A DNA stretch of 64,000 nucleotides from a bacterium (lineage in GTDB: Bacteria > Bacillota > Clostridia > Lachnospirales > Lachnospiraceae): contig JAQYCU010000039.1 of the NCBI GenBank assembly GCA_028724545.1, positions 1 through 64,000 on the forward strand, written 5' to 3'. The notes under the pieces are model-generated. The model made no database searches. It worked only from the letters and a program-made list of their open reading frames with translations, and had not been told where the DNA came from. This document shows, piece by piece, positions 32,058 through 39,414 of this stretch; position 1 is the stretch's first letter, and the number at the start of each line of letters is the position of its first letter. The translations under genes and the position numbers were made by a program.

Positions 32058-32756
32058 ATGGAAAACAGCACACCGTTAATTGCATTAGAAGACGTCGTGG
32101 TACGTTATACGGCTGGAACAGAAGCACTAAAGAAAGTAAACCTTTCTGTCGGGAAAGGAGAATTTGTTTTTGTTGTCGGAAGCAGTGGCTCCGGAAAATC
32201 CACCCTGATAAAGACACTTTTGGGAGAAGTGCCAGTAACATCAGGCAGCATCAGAGTTTCTGGAAAGCAGCTGAACAAACTAAAAAGAAAAGAATTACCC
32301 TATTACCGAAGAATGCTGGGCGTCGTATTTCAGGAGTTTCGTCTGTTAGAAGACCGTAATGTCTATGAAAATGTTGCACTGGCACAAAGAGTTATCGGTG
32401 TCAGCAATGAGCGCATCAAAAAGAATGTTTCGATTATGCTGGATATGGTAGGGCTGAATGATAAAAGCAGGGATTATCCACAGGAATTGTCCGGTGGAGA
32501 ACAGCAGCGAGTTGCGATAGCCAGAGCAATGGTAAACAGGCCGGGCATTCTGCTTGCTGATGAGCCGACAGGAAATTTAGACCCCAACAACTCCTGGGAA
32601 ATTATGACATTACTGGAAGAAATGAATAAACTGGGAACTACGGTTATTGTAGTTACGCACAATAATGAGATAGTTGACAGGATGAAGAAACGTGTTGTCA
32701 CACTTCATCAGGGAAATTTGATAAGTGATGAGGCACAAGGAGGATATGTACAGTGA
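32058..32756 (+). CDS. ftsE: Cell division ATP-binding protein FtsE
   Basis: 232 residues. ABC ATPase with Walker [37 protein letters not shown] (typical FtsE text), signature [16 protein letters not shown] and Walker B ILLADEPTGNLDP. With FtsX it forms an ABC-type machine at the septum that activates a peptidoglycan hydrolase instead of transporting. AAAGGAG precedes this ATG; the track start is 13 codons early. It overlaps ftsX by 4 bp. Confidence 0.95.
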   Translation: MENSTPLIALEDVVVRYTAGTEALKKVNLSVGKGEFVFVVGSSGSGKSTLIKTLLGEVPVTSGSIRVSGKQLNKLKRKELPYYRRMLGVVFQEFRLLEDRNVYENVALAQRVIGVSNERIKKNVSIMLDMVGLNDKSRDYPQELSGGEQQRVAIARAMVNRPGILLADEPTGNLDPNNSWEIMTLLEEMNKLGTTVIVVTHNNEIVDRMKKRVVTLHQGNLISDEAQGGYVQ

Positions 32757-33655
32757 AAACACTTGGTTATGGATTAAAGCAGGGAATGAAAAATATATGG
32801 CAAAACAGATTGTTTTCGTTAGCAGCGATAGGAACGATTGCCACCTGCCTCTTTCTGTTGGGGATTTTCTACGCGCTGCTCAGTAATTTTCAGCATATGG
32901 TATATAACGCAGAGAGCACGGTCGGAATTACCGTGTTTTTTGAGGAAGGATTGCCACAGGAGCAGATAGAGCAGATAGGCGACCAGATAAAAACGTGCAA
33001 AACTGTTGAGAAGGTAACGTATGTTTCAGCGCAGGAGGCCTGGGAAAAGTTTCAGAAAGAAATGTATTCGGACGAAGGTGCTTTAGAAGATACCTTTGGA
33101 GATGAAAATCCGTTAAAAGATTCAGCATCCTATGAAGTATATTTAAGTGATGTGTCGAATCAGGAAAGCATTGTGCGAACCATCAGTGATATGGAAGGTG
33201 TGCGCAAAGTAAATGGCTCCAGCACGGTAGCAAACGGACTGAGCAGTTTTAATGCACTGATTGCTTACGTTTCAGCAACAATTGTTATTCTGCTTTTGCT
33301 GGTTTCGGTATTTCTGATTAGCACGGCAGTAGCAACCGGCATCCGTGTCAGAAAAGACGAGATTTCCATTATGCAGTATATAGGTGCAACAGATGCTTTT
33401 ATCAAGACGCCGTTTATCATTGAAGGTGTCGTAATTGGTCTGACAGGGGCGATTATTCCACTGATTGTATTGTGGTTTTTATACGAAAAACTAATCGATT
33501 TTATACTGGCTCATTTTTCAGTATTATCGCAATGGCTGGCATTTGTACCGGTGGCAGAAGAGTTTAAGGTGTTACTTCCACTTTCCCTGCTGGTAGGTGT
33601 CGGAATCGGTTTTGCAGGCAGTGCGATGTCAGTACGGAAACATTTGTTGAGGTGA
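32753..33655 (+). CDS. ftsX: Cell division membrane protein FtsX
   Basis: 300 residues, GTG start inside the ftsE stop (GTGA), with AGGAGG upstream. Four membrane helices: one near residue 25-45, then three at about 175-295, with a large extracellular loop between the first two that contacts the hydrolase. Text such as KNIWQNRLFSLAAIGTIATCLFLLG and VRKDEISIMQYIGATDAFIKTPF is diagnostic. Confidence 0.95.
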   Translation: MKTLGYGLKQGMKNIWQNRLFSLAAIGTIATCLFLLGIFYALLSNFQHMVYNAESTVGITVFFEEGLPQEQIEQIGDQIKTCKTVEKVTYVSAQEAWEKFQKEMYSDEGALEDTFGDENPLKDSASYEVYLSDVSNQESIVRTISDMEGVRKVNGSSTVANGLSSFNALIAYVSATIVILLLLVSVFLISTAVATGIRVRKDEISIMQYIGATDAFIKTPFIIEGVVIGLTGAIIPLIVLWFLYEKLIDFILAHFSVLSQWLAFVPVAEEFKVLLPLSLLVGVGIGFAGSAMSVRKHLLR

Positions 33656-33664
33656 TGAAAGAAT

Positions 33665-35008
33665 ATGAAGAAAAAAATCGTTTTAGTCGCAGTACTCTGG
33701 GCTTTCGGGGCTGTTCTGACCGGCAGTGGCTCTTTGCAGACGTTGCTGTTTGGGCATCCGTTTTTTGAGAACCAGAACGTGCAGGCAGAAAAAGCAATTG
33801 AAAGTGAGATAAATAAGACAAACCAGAAAAAGCAGTCTTTGCAGGAAGAAAAAAAGCAGTTGGAAAGCGACATTGCTGCCATCGAGTCCAAAAAAGACAA
33901 TGTTGTAGAATATATTCAGACACTGGATGAAAAATTAAATGGTCTGTCTGAAAAAATAGAGAAGAACCAGGAAGAAAGCACGGCTGTAAAAGCACAGATA
34001 AAAAACTTGCGAAAAAAGAAAAAGCAGGCGCAGAAGCAGAAAGAAAGCCAGTATGATACCATGAGCAAGCGCATAAAATACATATATGAAAATGGGAACG
34101 ACGGCTATCTGGAACTTTTGCTGGAATCCAACAGTTTGTCAGAACTGTTTAATCGTGCTGAGTATGTCAGCAAAGTCACAAATTATGACAGGCAGATGTT
34201 GAAAAATTATCAGGAAGTCTGCCTGCAGATAGAACAGTCGCAAAAACAACTCAAAGAACAGCTGGCCGAACTGACAAGTCTGAAAGACAGTCTGAAGCTG
34301 GAAAAAGATTCTGTTAATCTGCTGGTAGATAAAAAGACAGAGCAACTTAACAAATACCAGACATTAGTAAGCAATAAGAGTAGTGAGGTTGCCAGTACGA
34401 ACAACCTGTTACAGCAACAGGAAGATGCATTGGAAAAACTGATGGCAGAACAGCGTCGTCAGGCAGAAGCAGCTGAAAAAGCAGCTCAGAAGAAGCAAGA
34501 GAAAAATACGCAGAGCAACAAAGCGAATAATTCGTCTAATAATACGACAAATAACAATTCGACAAATAATAATACAGCAAGTAACAACACGACTAGCAAC
34601 AATACCGTGTCTAAAGCAGGATATGGATGGCCACTTGCTGCATCCGGAAGGATATCCTCTTATTTCGGTTACCGGACGGCACCGACAGAAGGTGCCAGCA
34701 CGTTCCACAAAGGAATCGATATTTCCATTCCGACGGGAACCGGTGTACTTGCGACAAAAGCAGGAACCGTAGTAACATCATCCTATTCCTCATCAGCAGG
34801 AAATTATATTGCCGTGTCGCACGGAAATGGCGTGTATTCATACTATATGCACTGTTCAAAACTATTGGTAAGTGCAGGAAGCAAGGTTTCAAAAGGACAA
34901 AAAATCGCTTTGTCGGGCAACACAGGAATATCGACAGGCCCTCATCTGCACTTTGCCATTTATGCAAATGGGGCATATGTTAACCCGTTAAATTATGTAT
35001 CCCAATAG
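33665..35008 (+). CDS. Secreted coiled-coil murein hydrolase, M23 family (PcsB/CwlO-like partner of FtsEX)
   Basis: 447 residues. A signal/anchor helix (about 1-25), a long coiled coil (about 38-270), an Asn/Thr-rich linker (NNTTNNNSTNNN) and an M23 peptidase domain at about 315-447. Zinc ligands are visible in FHKGIDIS and GPHLHF. FtsX is known to engage the coiled coil of such proteins (PcsB, EnvC) and release the autoinhibited enzyme, so the three adjacent genes make a functional unit. It cuts peptide bridges in the septal wall. The SD GAGGTG overlaps the ftsX stop. Confidence 0.9.
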   Translation: MKKKIVLVAVLWAFGAVLTGSGSLQTLLFGHPFFENQNVQAEKAIESEINKTNQKKQSLQEEKKQLESDIAAIESKKDNVVEYIQTLDEKLNGLSEKIEKNQEESTAVKAQIKNLRKKKKQAQKQKESQYDTMSKRIKYIYENGNDGYLELLLESNSLSELFNRAEYVSKVTNYDRQMLKNYQEVCLQIEQSQKQLKEQLAELTSLKDSLKLEKDSVNLLVDKKTEQLNKYQTLVSNKSSEVASTNNLLQQQEDALEKLMAEQRRQAEAAEKAAQKKQEKNTQSNKANNSSNNTTNNNSTNNNTASNNTTSNNTVSKAGYGWPLAASGRISSYFGYRTAPTEGASTFHKGIDISIPTGTGVLATKAGTVVTSSYSSSAGNYIAVSHGNGVYSYYMHCSKLLVSAGSKVSKGQKIALSGNTGISTGPHLHFAIYANGAYVNPLNYVSQ

Positions 35009-35071
35009 AAAAAAACAGAACTTGCAGTACCATTTTTGATGTATTATATTATAAAAAAAGAAAGGGAATAT

Positions 35072-36283
35072 ATGAAAAATAAGAATTTTTTAAAAGGTTT
35101 TTTGCTGGGCATCCTCAGCAGTGTGGCAGGAATGTTTCTGTTTATTATGCTCGTTAACGGAGGTGTGCTGAATCTTACGGGAGGAAATTCGGGCAGCCAT
35201 GCTGCTTTGCGACAGAAAATCAACAGCAAAGTCAATGTGCTGGAAGCATATATCGACAAATATTTTTTGGATGACATAGATGAAGAGAAGATGGCAACTT
35301 CGGTTTATAAAGGGGTAATCAATGGTTTAGGAGATGATTATGCAGCGTACTATACAGCCGAAGAGTACAAAGAAATTATGGAAAAAACAGATGGCATTTA
35401 TTGTGGAATTGGTGCCTATATAGCAACAGATACCAAGACCGGACTGGTCAGTATTGTAAAACCAATCAAAAACAGTCCGGCAGAAAAAGCAGGAATCAAG
35501 GCAGGAGATTTAATCTATGCAGTAGATGGAAAGGAGGTAACAGGAGAAGAAATTTCCAGCGTTCAGGCTTTGGTAAAAGGGGAAAAGGGAACAAAAGTAG
35601 TTTTGACAATTGTCAGAAAGGATGAGCAAAAAAAAGTTACTGTTACACGTGATGAAATTGAAGAGGATACTGTAAGCTGCCAGCTGTTGGATGAACAGAT
35701 TGGTTATATACAGGTTACGGGGTTTGAATCGGTGACACCGAATCAATTCAAAAATGCTCTCAAAAAATTAGAAAAGAAAGATATGAAAGCCCTTATCATA
35801 GATTTGCGTGATAATGGTGGTGGGCTGCTGGATGCAGCAGTAGAAATGCTGGACCAGATGTTGCCTAAGGGAGTTGTAGTGTATAGTAAGGACAAAGAAG
35901 GAAACAAGCAGGAATATTATGCAGAAGATGATGATTGCTTCAAAAAACCACTCGCTATTTTGGTGAATGGCAATTCAGCCAGTGCATCAGAAGTCTTTGC
36001 AGGTGCCATTCAGGATGAGGAGGCAGGAAAATTAATTGGCACAACAACTTTTGGAAAAGGTATTGTACAGGGTCTGTTTGGCTTAAAAGATGGTTCTGCC
36101 GTGAAGATGACAACGGCAAAATATTACACGCCAAAAGGACGCAATATTCATGGAAAAGGGTTGACACCTGATATTAAGGTGGAACAGTCAGATGAAAAAA
36201 ACAAGTTACCGGTTAGTAAAAAGGAAGTTGATAACCAGATAAAAGCAGCGTATGACTATTTATTACAGGAAATTGCAAAATAA
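35072..36283 (+). CDS. S41-family carboxy-terminal processing protease (CtpA-like)
   Basis: 403 residues. N-terminal membrane anchor (about 8-30), PDZ domain (GIGAYIATDTKTGLVSIVKPIKNSPAEKAGIKAGDLI) and the S41 catalytic core with Ser in GNSASASEVFAGAIQD and Lys in GTTTFGKGIVQGL. It trims or degrades extracytoplasmic proteins; beside FtsEX-PcsB genes it may control the murein hydrolase. GAAAGGG lies before this ATG; the track began at a TTG 12 codons upstream. Gap of 63 bp to the hydrolase, probably one operon. Confidence 0.92.
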   Translation: MKNKNFLKGFLLGILSSVAGMFLFIMLVNGGVLNLTGGNSGSHAALRQKINSKVNVLEAYIDKYFLDDIDEEKMATSVYKGVINGLGDDYAAYYTAEEYKEIMEKTDGIYCGIGAYIATDTKTGLVSIVKPIKNSPAEKAGIKAGDLIYAVDGKEVTGEEISSVQALVKGEKGTKVVLTIVRKDEQKKVTVTRDEIEEDTVSCQLLDEQIGYIQVTGFESVTPNQFKNALKKLEKKDMKALIIDLRDNGGGLLDAAVEMLDQMLPKGVVVYSKDKEGNKQEYYAEDDDCFKKPLAILVNGNSASASEVFAGAIQDEEAGKLIGTTTFGKGIVQGLFGLKDGSAVKMTTAKYYTPKGRNIHGKGLTPDIKVEQSDEKNKLPVSKKEVDNQIKAAYDYLLQEIAK

Positions 36284-36298
36284 AGCATTTTTCAACAC

Positions 36299-36327
36299 TT
36301 GACAGGAAAACTGTTGCGTGATAAAAC
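36299..36327 (+). promoter_or_regulatory. Promoter of the agr-type two-component genes
   Basis: Perfect TTGACA, 17-bp spacer, TAAAAC. The leader of about 63 nt that follows contains TTACAGTTGC, weakly like an AgrA half-site. Confidence 0.7.
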
Positions 36328-36396
36328 GAAGGAAAAAGGAAAAGCGTGCCGTAACATAGTCTTACAGTTGCTTTTGGGTAAGATAAGGGGATGGCT

Positions 36397-37119
36397 ATGA
36401 TAAGAATTGCAGTATGTGACGATGACATGAAAACATGTAATCTATTAGAAGAGTATATCGCAAAAATATGTGATGATATGGATGTGAAATTAGAACTTCA
36501 CATCTACGACAATAGCACAGAATTGTGCGAATGTGTCCAGAAAGGACAGAAATATGAAGTGCTTTTTCTGGACATTGAAATGCCAAATCGGAATGGCATT
36601 GAAGTGGGAAGTTATCTGCGAAAAAATTGTGGTGATGATTCGATTCAGATTGTGTACATATCAGGAAGTGAGTCATACGCTATGAAATTATTTGAAACGC
36701 ATCCTGTTAATTTCCTGATTAAACCACTGGCTTATGAAGCAGTGGAGGAAACTCTCAAAAATTCATTAGAGTTAATGAATACGATGGCACAAAAATTTGT
36801 GTATCGGAAAAAGCAGGACGTCTATTTCGTGGATTACCGGGATATTATGTATTTTAAGAGTAATAACAGAAAGGTTCAGATTGTAATTCCGGATCAGACA
36901 CTGGATTTTTACGGAAAGTTAGAGGAAATATATCAGACACTTCCGGAATCCAGATTTCTGTATATTCACAAGTCATTTATTGTTAACATTGCATTTATAA
37001 AGACCTTTGAGTATAGCAGTTTAAGCCTGCTAAATGGTGAAGTGCTGCCGATATCCCAGTCGAGGAGAAAAGCGATACGGATAGCACAGGAATCTTTTAC
37101 TTTGGGAGGAAATAAATGA
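36397..37119 (+). CDS. LytTR-family response regulator (AgrA-like)
   Basis: 240 residues. A receiver domain with the acidic pocket IRIAVCDDDMKTC and phospho-acceptor Asp59 in LFLDIEMPNRNG, Thr/Ser and Lys positions in VYISGSESYAM and FLIKPL, then a LytTR DNA-binding domain (DIMYFKSNNRKVQIVI... RFLYIHKSFIVNIAFIKTFEY). LytTR proteins bind 9-bp direct repeats about 21 bp apart. AAGGGG lies 6 nt before this ATG, so the track's ATG at 36391 is less likely. It overlaps the kinase gene by 4 bp and shares the locus with agrDB. Confidence 0.93.
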   Translation: MIRIAVCDDDMKTCNLLEEYIAKICDDMDVKLELHIYDNSTELCECVQKGQKYEVLFLDIEMPNRNGIEVGSYLRKNCGDDSIQIVYISGSESYAMKLFETHPVNFLIKPLAYEAVEETLKNSLELMNTMAQKFVYRKKQDVYFVDYRDIMYFKSNNRKVQIVIPDQTLDFYGKLEEIYQTLPESRFLYIHKSFIVNIAFIKTFEYSSLSLLNGEVLPISQSRRKAIRIAQESFTLGGNK

Positions 37120-38387
37120 CGGTATATACTATGGTTTATCTGATTACAGAAGTATTTTATATTTATATTCTGAATCTGTATTTTAGTTCAGTCTTTGAAG
37201 AGCGCAGAACGAATGCATGGGCTTTGGCAGCGACTTATCTGGGTTTTCTGTTAATAGCAGATGGCGAGTATCTGATACTGAATGATTTCAGGCTGAATGC
37301 ATTATTAAACATTCTGTTTATGTTTGCCATTACGCTTCATTATGAATCGACTATGATAAAGCGTATGCTGACAGTGCTGTTATTGTATATTATAATGGCG
37401 ATGATAGAGTCGGTGATTGTGGCCCTGACTGGCCCTATGGCAGAAATATCCCGTGCCGAATATCAGGAAGTTTTAGGACCTGTTTTTATTAAGTTCGCAT
37501 TGTATATTGTAGTGTTACTGTTGCGCAACTTTAAAAATATCAGAAAGAATATGATATTTCCGAAAACATTGTTACTCAGTATTTTTCTGATTCCGTGCAG
37601 CTCGGTGTATTTGATTTTTAGTATGATTGTCAATAACTTTAATCATTTTGACAAAGTGCAGTTAGTTATCTGCATTTCAGCTATTTTACTGATTAATGTA
37701 GTGGCATTTTATCTGTACGATACGATTGTCAGATATTATAACGAACGAATGGAAACAGAGTTAGTCAAACAGGAAAAACTGTATTATCTGAAACAATTTG
37801 AGTATCTGAAGGACAATGTGGAAGAGGTAAAGGCATTTCGTCACGATTTAAGGAATCATCTGGGCGTTTTGTATGCGATGGTAGACACGCAGCCGGAAGA
37901 AGCCAAAAAGTATATCACAGAAATGAATGGCAGTATGACTGCCGGCAACCTGTATGCCAGAACAGGTAATATTATCATTGACAGCATTGTTAATACGAAA
38001 TTAGCAAAAGCAAAAGAGAATAATGTTGAGATTATTACAAATTTTACAGTTCCTTCTGAAGTGGCAGTGGAGTCATCTGATTTGGTGGCTGTGCTGGGGA
38101 ATATGCTTGATAATGCATTGAATGCTTCCTTGAAGTTGAAAGAAGGACGCAAAATAGAAGTTCAGATTCGTTTTGAAAGAGGAATGTTGCGAATCGACAT
38201 TTCCAATGCATTCGATGGCAATCTCAAGTATGAGAATAACCACCTGGTAACAACAGCGCGAAGGAAAGACGGACATGGTTATGGCATACGGAATATAGAA
38301 AATGCTGTCAGAAAATATCGTGGATGCTATGAGGTATCCTGCAGTGAGTCTATCTTTTGTGCAAGTGCCATAATGTATGTAGCATAA
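37116..38387 (+). CDS. GHKL sensor histidine kinase (AgrC-like)
   Basis: 423 residues. Six or seven N-terminal membrane helices (about 1-210), a coiled linker, phospho-acceptor His243 in VKAFRHDLRNHLG, and a GHKL ATPase domain with N-box LGNMLDNALNASLKL and G-box DGHGYGIRNIENAV. The class HPK10 topology is that of receptors for cyclic peptide pheromones. It is expected to detect the thiolactone made by the following agrD/agrB. ATGA overlap with the regulator gene implies translational coupling. Confidence 0.92.
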   Translation: MTVYTMVYLITEVFYIYILNLYFSSVFEERRTNAWALAATYLGFLLIADGEYLILNDFRLNALLNILFMFAITLHYESTMIKRMLTVLLLYIIMAMIESVIVALTGPMAEISRAEYQEVLGPVFIKFALYIVVLLLRNFKNIRKNMIFPKTLLLSIFLIPCSSVYLIFSMIVNNFNHFDKVQLVICISAILLINVVAFYLYDTIVRYYNERMETELVKQEKLYYLKQFEYLKDNVEEVKAFRHDLRNHLGVLYAMVDTQPEEAKKYITEMNGSMTAGNLYARTGNIIIDSIVNTKLAKAKENNVEIITNFTVPSEVAVESSDLVAVLGNMLDNALNASLKLKEGRKIEVQIRFERGMLRIDISNAFDGNLKYENNHLVTTARRKDGHGYGIRNIENAVRKYRGCYEVSCSESIFCASAIMYVA

Positions 38388-38406
38388 CAGCAAAATACAA
38401 AAAAAG

Positions 38407-38450
38407 AAATCAGAAAATTGTTTGTCAAGAGCAATTTTCTGATTTTTTTT
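38407..38450 (+). terminator. Terminator between agr-type kinase gene and agrD unit
   Basis: Perfect 13-bp stem AATCAGAAAATTG / CAATTTTCTGATT followed by T8. It separates the regulatory operon from the peptide operon. Confidence 0.92.
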
Positions 38451-38475
38451 AATTTTTTTAAAAACTTTTTTAAAA

Positions 38476-38540
38476 TTCAACAAAAACACTGTAAATTTCT
38501 ACAAAACGCTCAAAACGGAAATTTTAAATAGTGCTATACT
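38476..38540 (+). promoter_or_regulatory. Activator-type promoter of agrDB with two direct repeats
   Basis: TTCAACAAAAAC (38476) and TTCTACAAAAC (38497) are spaced 21 bp start to start, the phasing of LytTR operators. TATACT (38535-38540) is a good -10, while the -35 position (CAAAAC) is poor, which suits an activator-dependent promoter with the repeats at about -70 and -50. Binding by the adjacent LytTR regulator is inferred. Confidence 0.6.
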
Positions 38541-38571
38541 AAGGGCGTCACAAGAAGGATGAGGAGTTCGG

Positions 38572-38646
38572 ATGTATTCACGTTGCATTGATACTGGGTG
38601 GGATACAAATGAGTTTTCTCAGGGCAACTTGTTATCCGTCGGATAA
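38572..38646 (+). CDS. Possible 24-residue leader peptide upstream of agrD
   Basis: ATG with GAGGAG at 5-nt spacing opens a 24-codon frame, MYSRCIDTGWDTNEFSQGNL..., ending TAA at 38646. It starts about 25 nt after the predicted transcription start. Its last codons form the 5' arm and loop of the hairpin CTTGTTATCC / GGATAACAAG. I do not recognise the peptide. It could be a regulatory leader whose translation controls the hairpin and agrD initiation. It may also be fortuitous; too short to judge by composition. Confidence 0.45.
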   Translation: MYSRCIDTGWDTNEFSQGNLLSVG

Positions 38647-38650
38647 CAAG
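38628..38650 (+). promoter_or_regulatory. Leader hairpin before the agrD ribosome binding site
   Basis: Perfect 10-bp stem CTTGTTATCC / GGATAACAAG with GTC loop and no T-run. It overlaps the end of the upstream ORF and stops 7 nt before AAAGGAGG. Confidence 0.8.
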
Positions 38651-38676
38651 ACGAGCGAAAGGAGGTCTGGAGGCTT

Positions 38677-38820
38677 ATGAAAAAATTGCTAAGAAAGAGT
38701 ATGCAGTTTTTGGCTACTTTCGGAATTGTTGTAACAGCTACTGCTGCAAATTCAACATGTCTGCTGTTTGCACATCAACCTGAAATGCCAGAAGGCTACA
38801 AGTCACTCCGGAAATTCTAA
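38677..38820 (+). CDS. agrD: AgrD-type cyclic thiolactone autoinducer precursor
   Basis: 47 residues, below the ORF-track cut-off. An amphipathic N-terminal leader (MKKLLRKSMQFLATFGIVVT) is followed by the core around ANSTCLLFA, then the acidic C-terminal recognition tail HQPEMPEGYKSLRKF. Aligning with S. aureus (YSTCDFIM then DEVEVPKEL) and with what I recall of C. perfringens (CLWFT then HQPEEPKSL) predicts a five-residue ring CLLFA closed by Cys28. Two Shine-Dalgarno sequences (AAAGGAGG and TGGAGG) precede the ATG. The stop overlaps the agrB start (TAATG). Function is signalling outside the cell after processing by AgrB. Confidence 0.93.
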   Translation: MKKLLRKSMQFLATFGIVVTATAANSTCLLFAHQPEMPEGYKSLRKF

Positions 38821-39401
38821 TGCTGGAAAAGATATCTGATAAATTAACAAATGCCATGCTAAGAGAAGATACGATTCAGGAAGAAAGCAAAGAACTTTAT
38901 TCTTTTGGCATACAGCAGGGACTTTTCCTGCTGATAGGCGTCATATCATTTATATTCATTGGATGGTGTTTTGGAATGGTATGGCAGGCGTTGCTTTATC
39001 TGGTATTTTACATGCCTATCAGAATTTACGCTGGAGGTTATCATGCTCCGACACAGAAACATTGTTATGTGTTTTCATGTGCCATGCTGGTGCTGGTATT
39101 AGCAGTTATGAAAATAGCGCGCGCACAAACAACTGCATATCTGGTGCTGACGATAGTGGCCGGCGTGGTATTATTTTTATTGGCTCCTGTGGAGGATAAA
39201 CATAAGCCACTCGATGAAAAAGAGGAGTATGTCTACAGAAAAAGAGCATATATTGCTATCAGTATAGAGTTGCTATTATGCCTTATCTGTGTAATGTTGC
39301 GATGGAAAATGCTTTTATGTATCTGTTCTGCAGTAATAACAAATGCGGGTATGACTGCTTTAGGATATATGGTAAATAAAAGCAGAAACACAAATAGGTG
39401 A
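38820..39401 (+). CDS. agrB: AgrB-type peptide-processing membrane protease
   Basis: 193 residues with four to six membrane helices. The catalytic pair His75 and Cys82 lies in RIYAGGYHAPTQKHCYVFS, seven residues apart as in S. aureus AgrB. AgrB removes the AgrD tail and forms the thiolactone ring. The gene starts at the last base of the agrD stop codon, so synthesis is coupled. Length fits the family. A GH5 glycanase begins 13 bp downstream. Confidence 0.95.
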   Translation: MLEKISDKLTNAMLREDTIQEESKELYSFGIQQGLFLLIGVISFIFIGWCFGMVWQALLYLVFYMPIRIYAGGYHAPTQKHCYVFSCAMLVLVLAVMKIARAQTTAYLVLTIVAGVVLFLLAPVEDKHKPLDEKEEYVYRKRAYIAISIELLLCLICVMLRWKMLLCICSAVITNAGMTALGYMVNKSRNTNR

Positions 39402-39414
39402 AAGGAGAATGAGT

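Noticed and set aside
36362-36372. AgrA box (ACAGTT) in the leader of the two-component genes
   Set aside because: Single six-base match, no second copy at 21 bp; likely chance.
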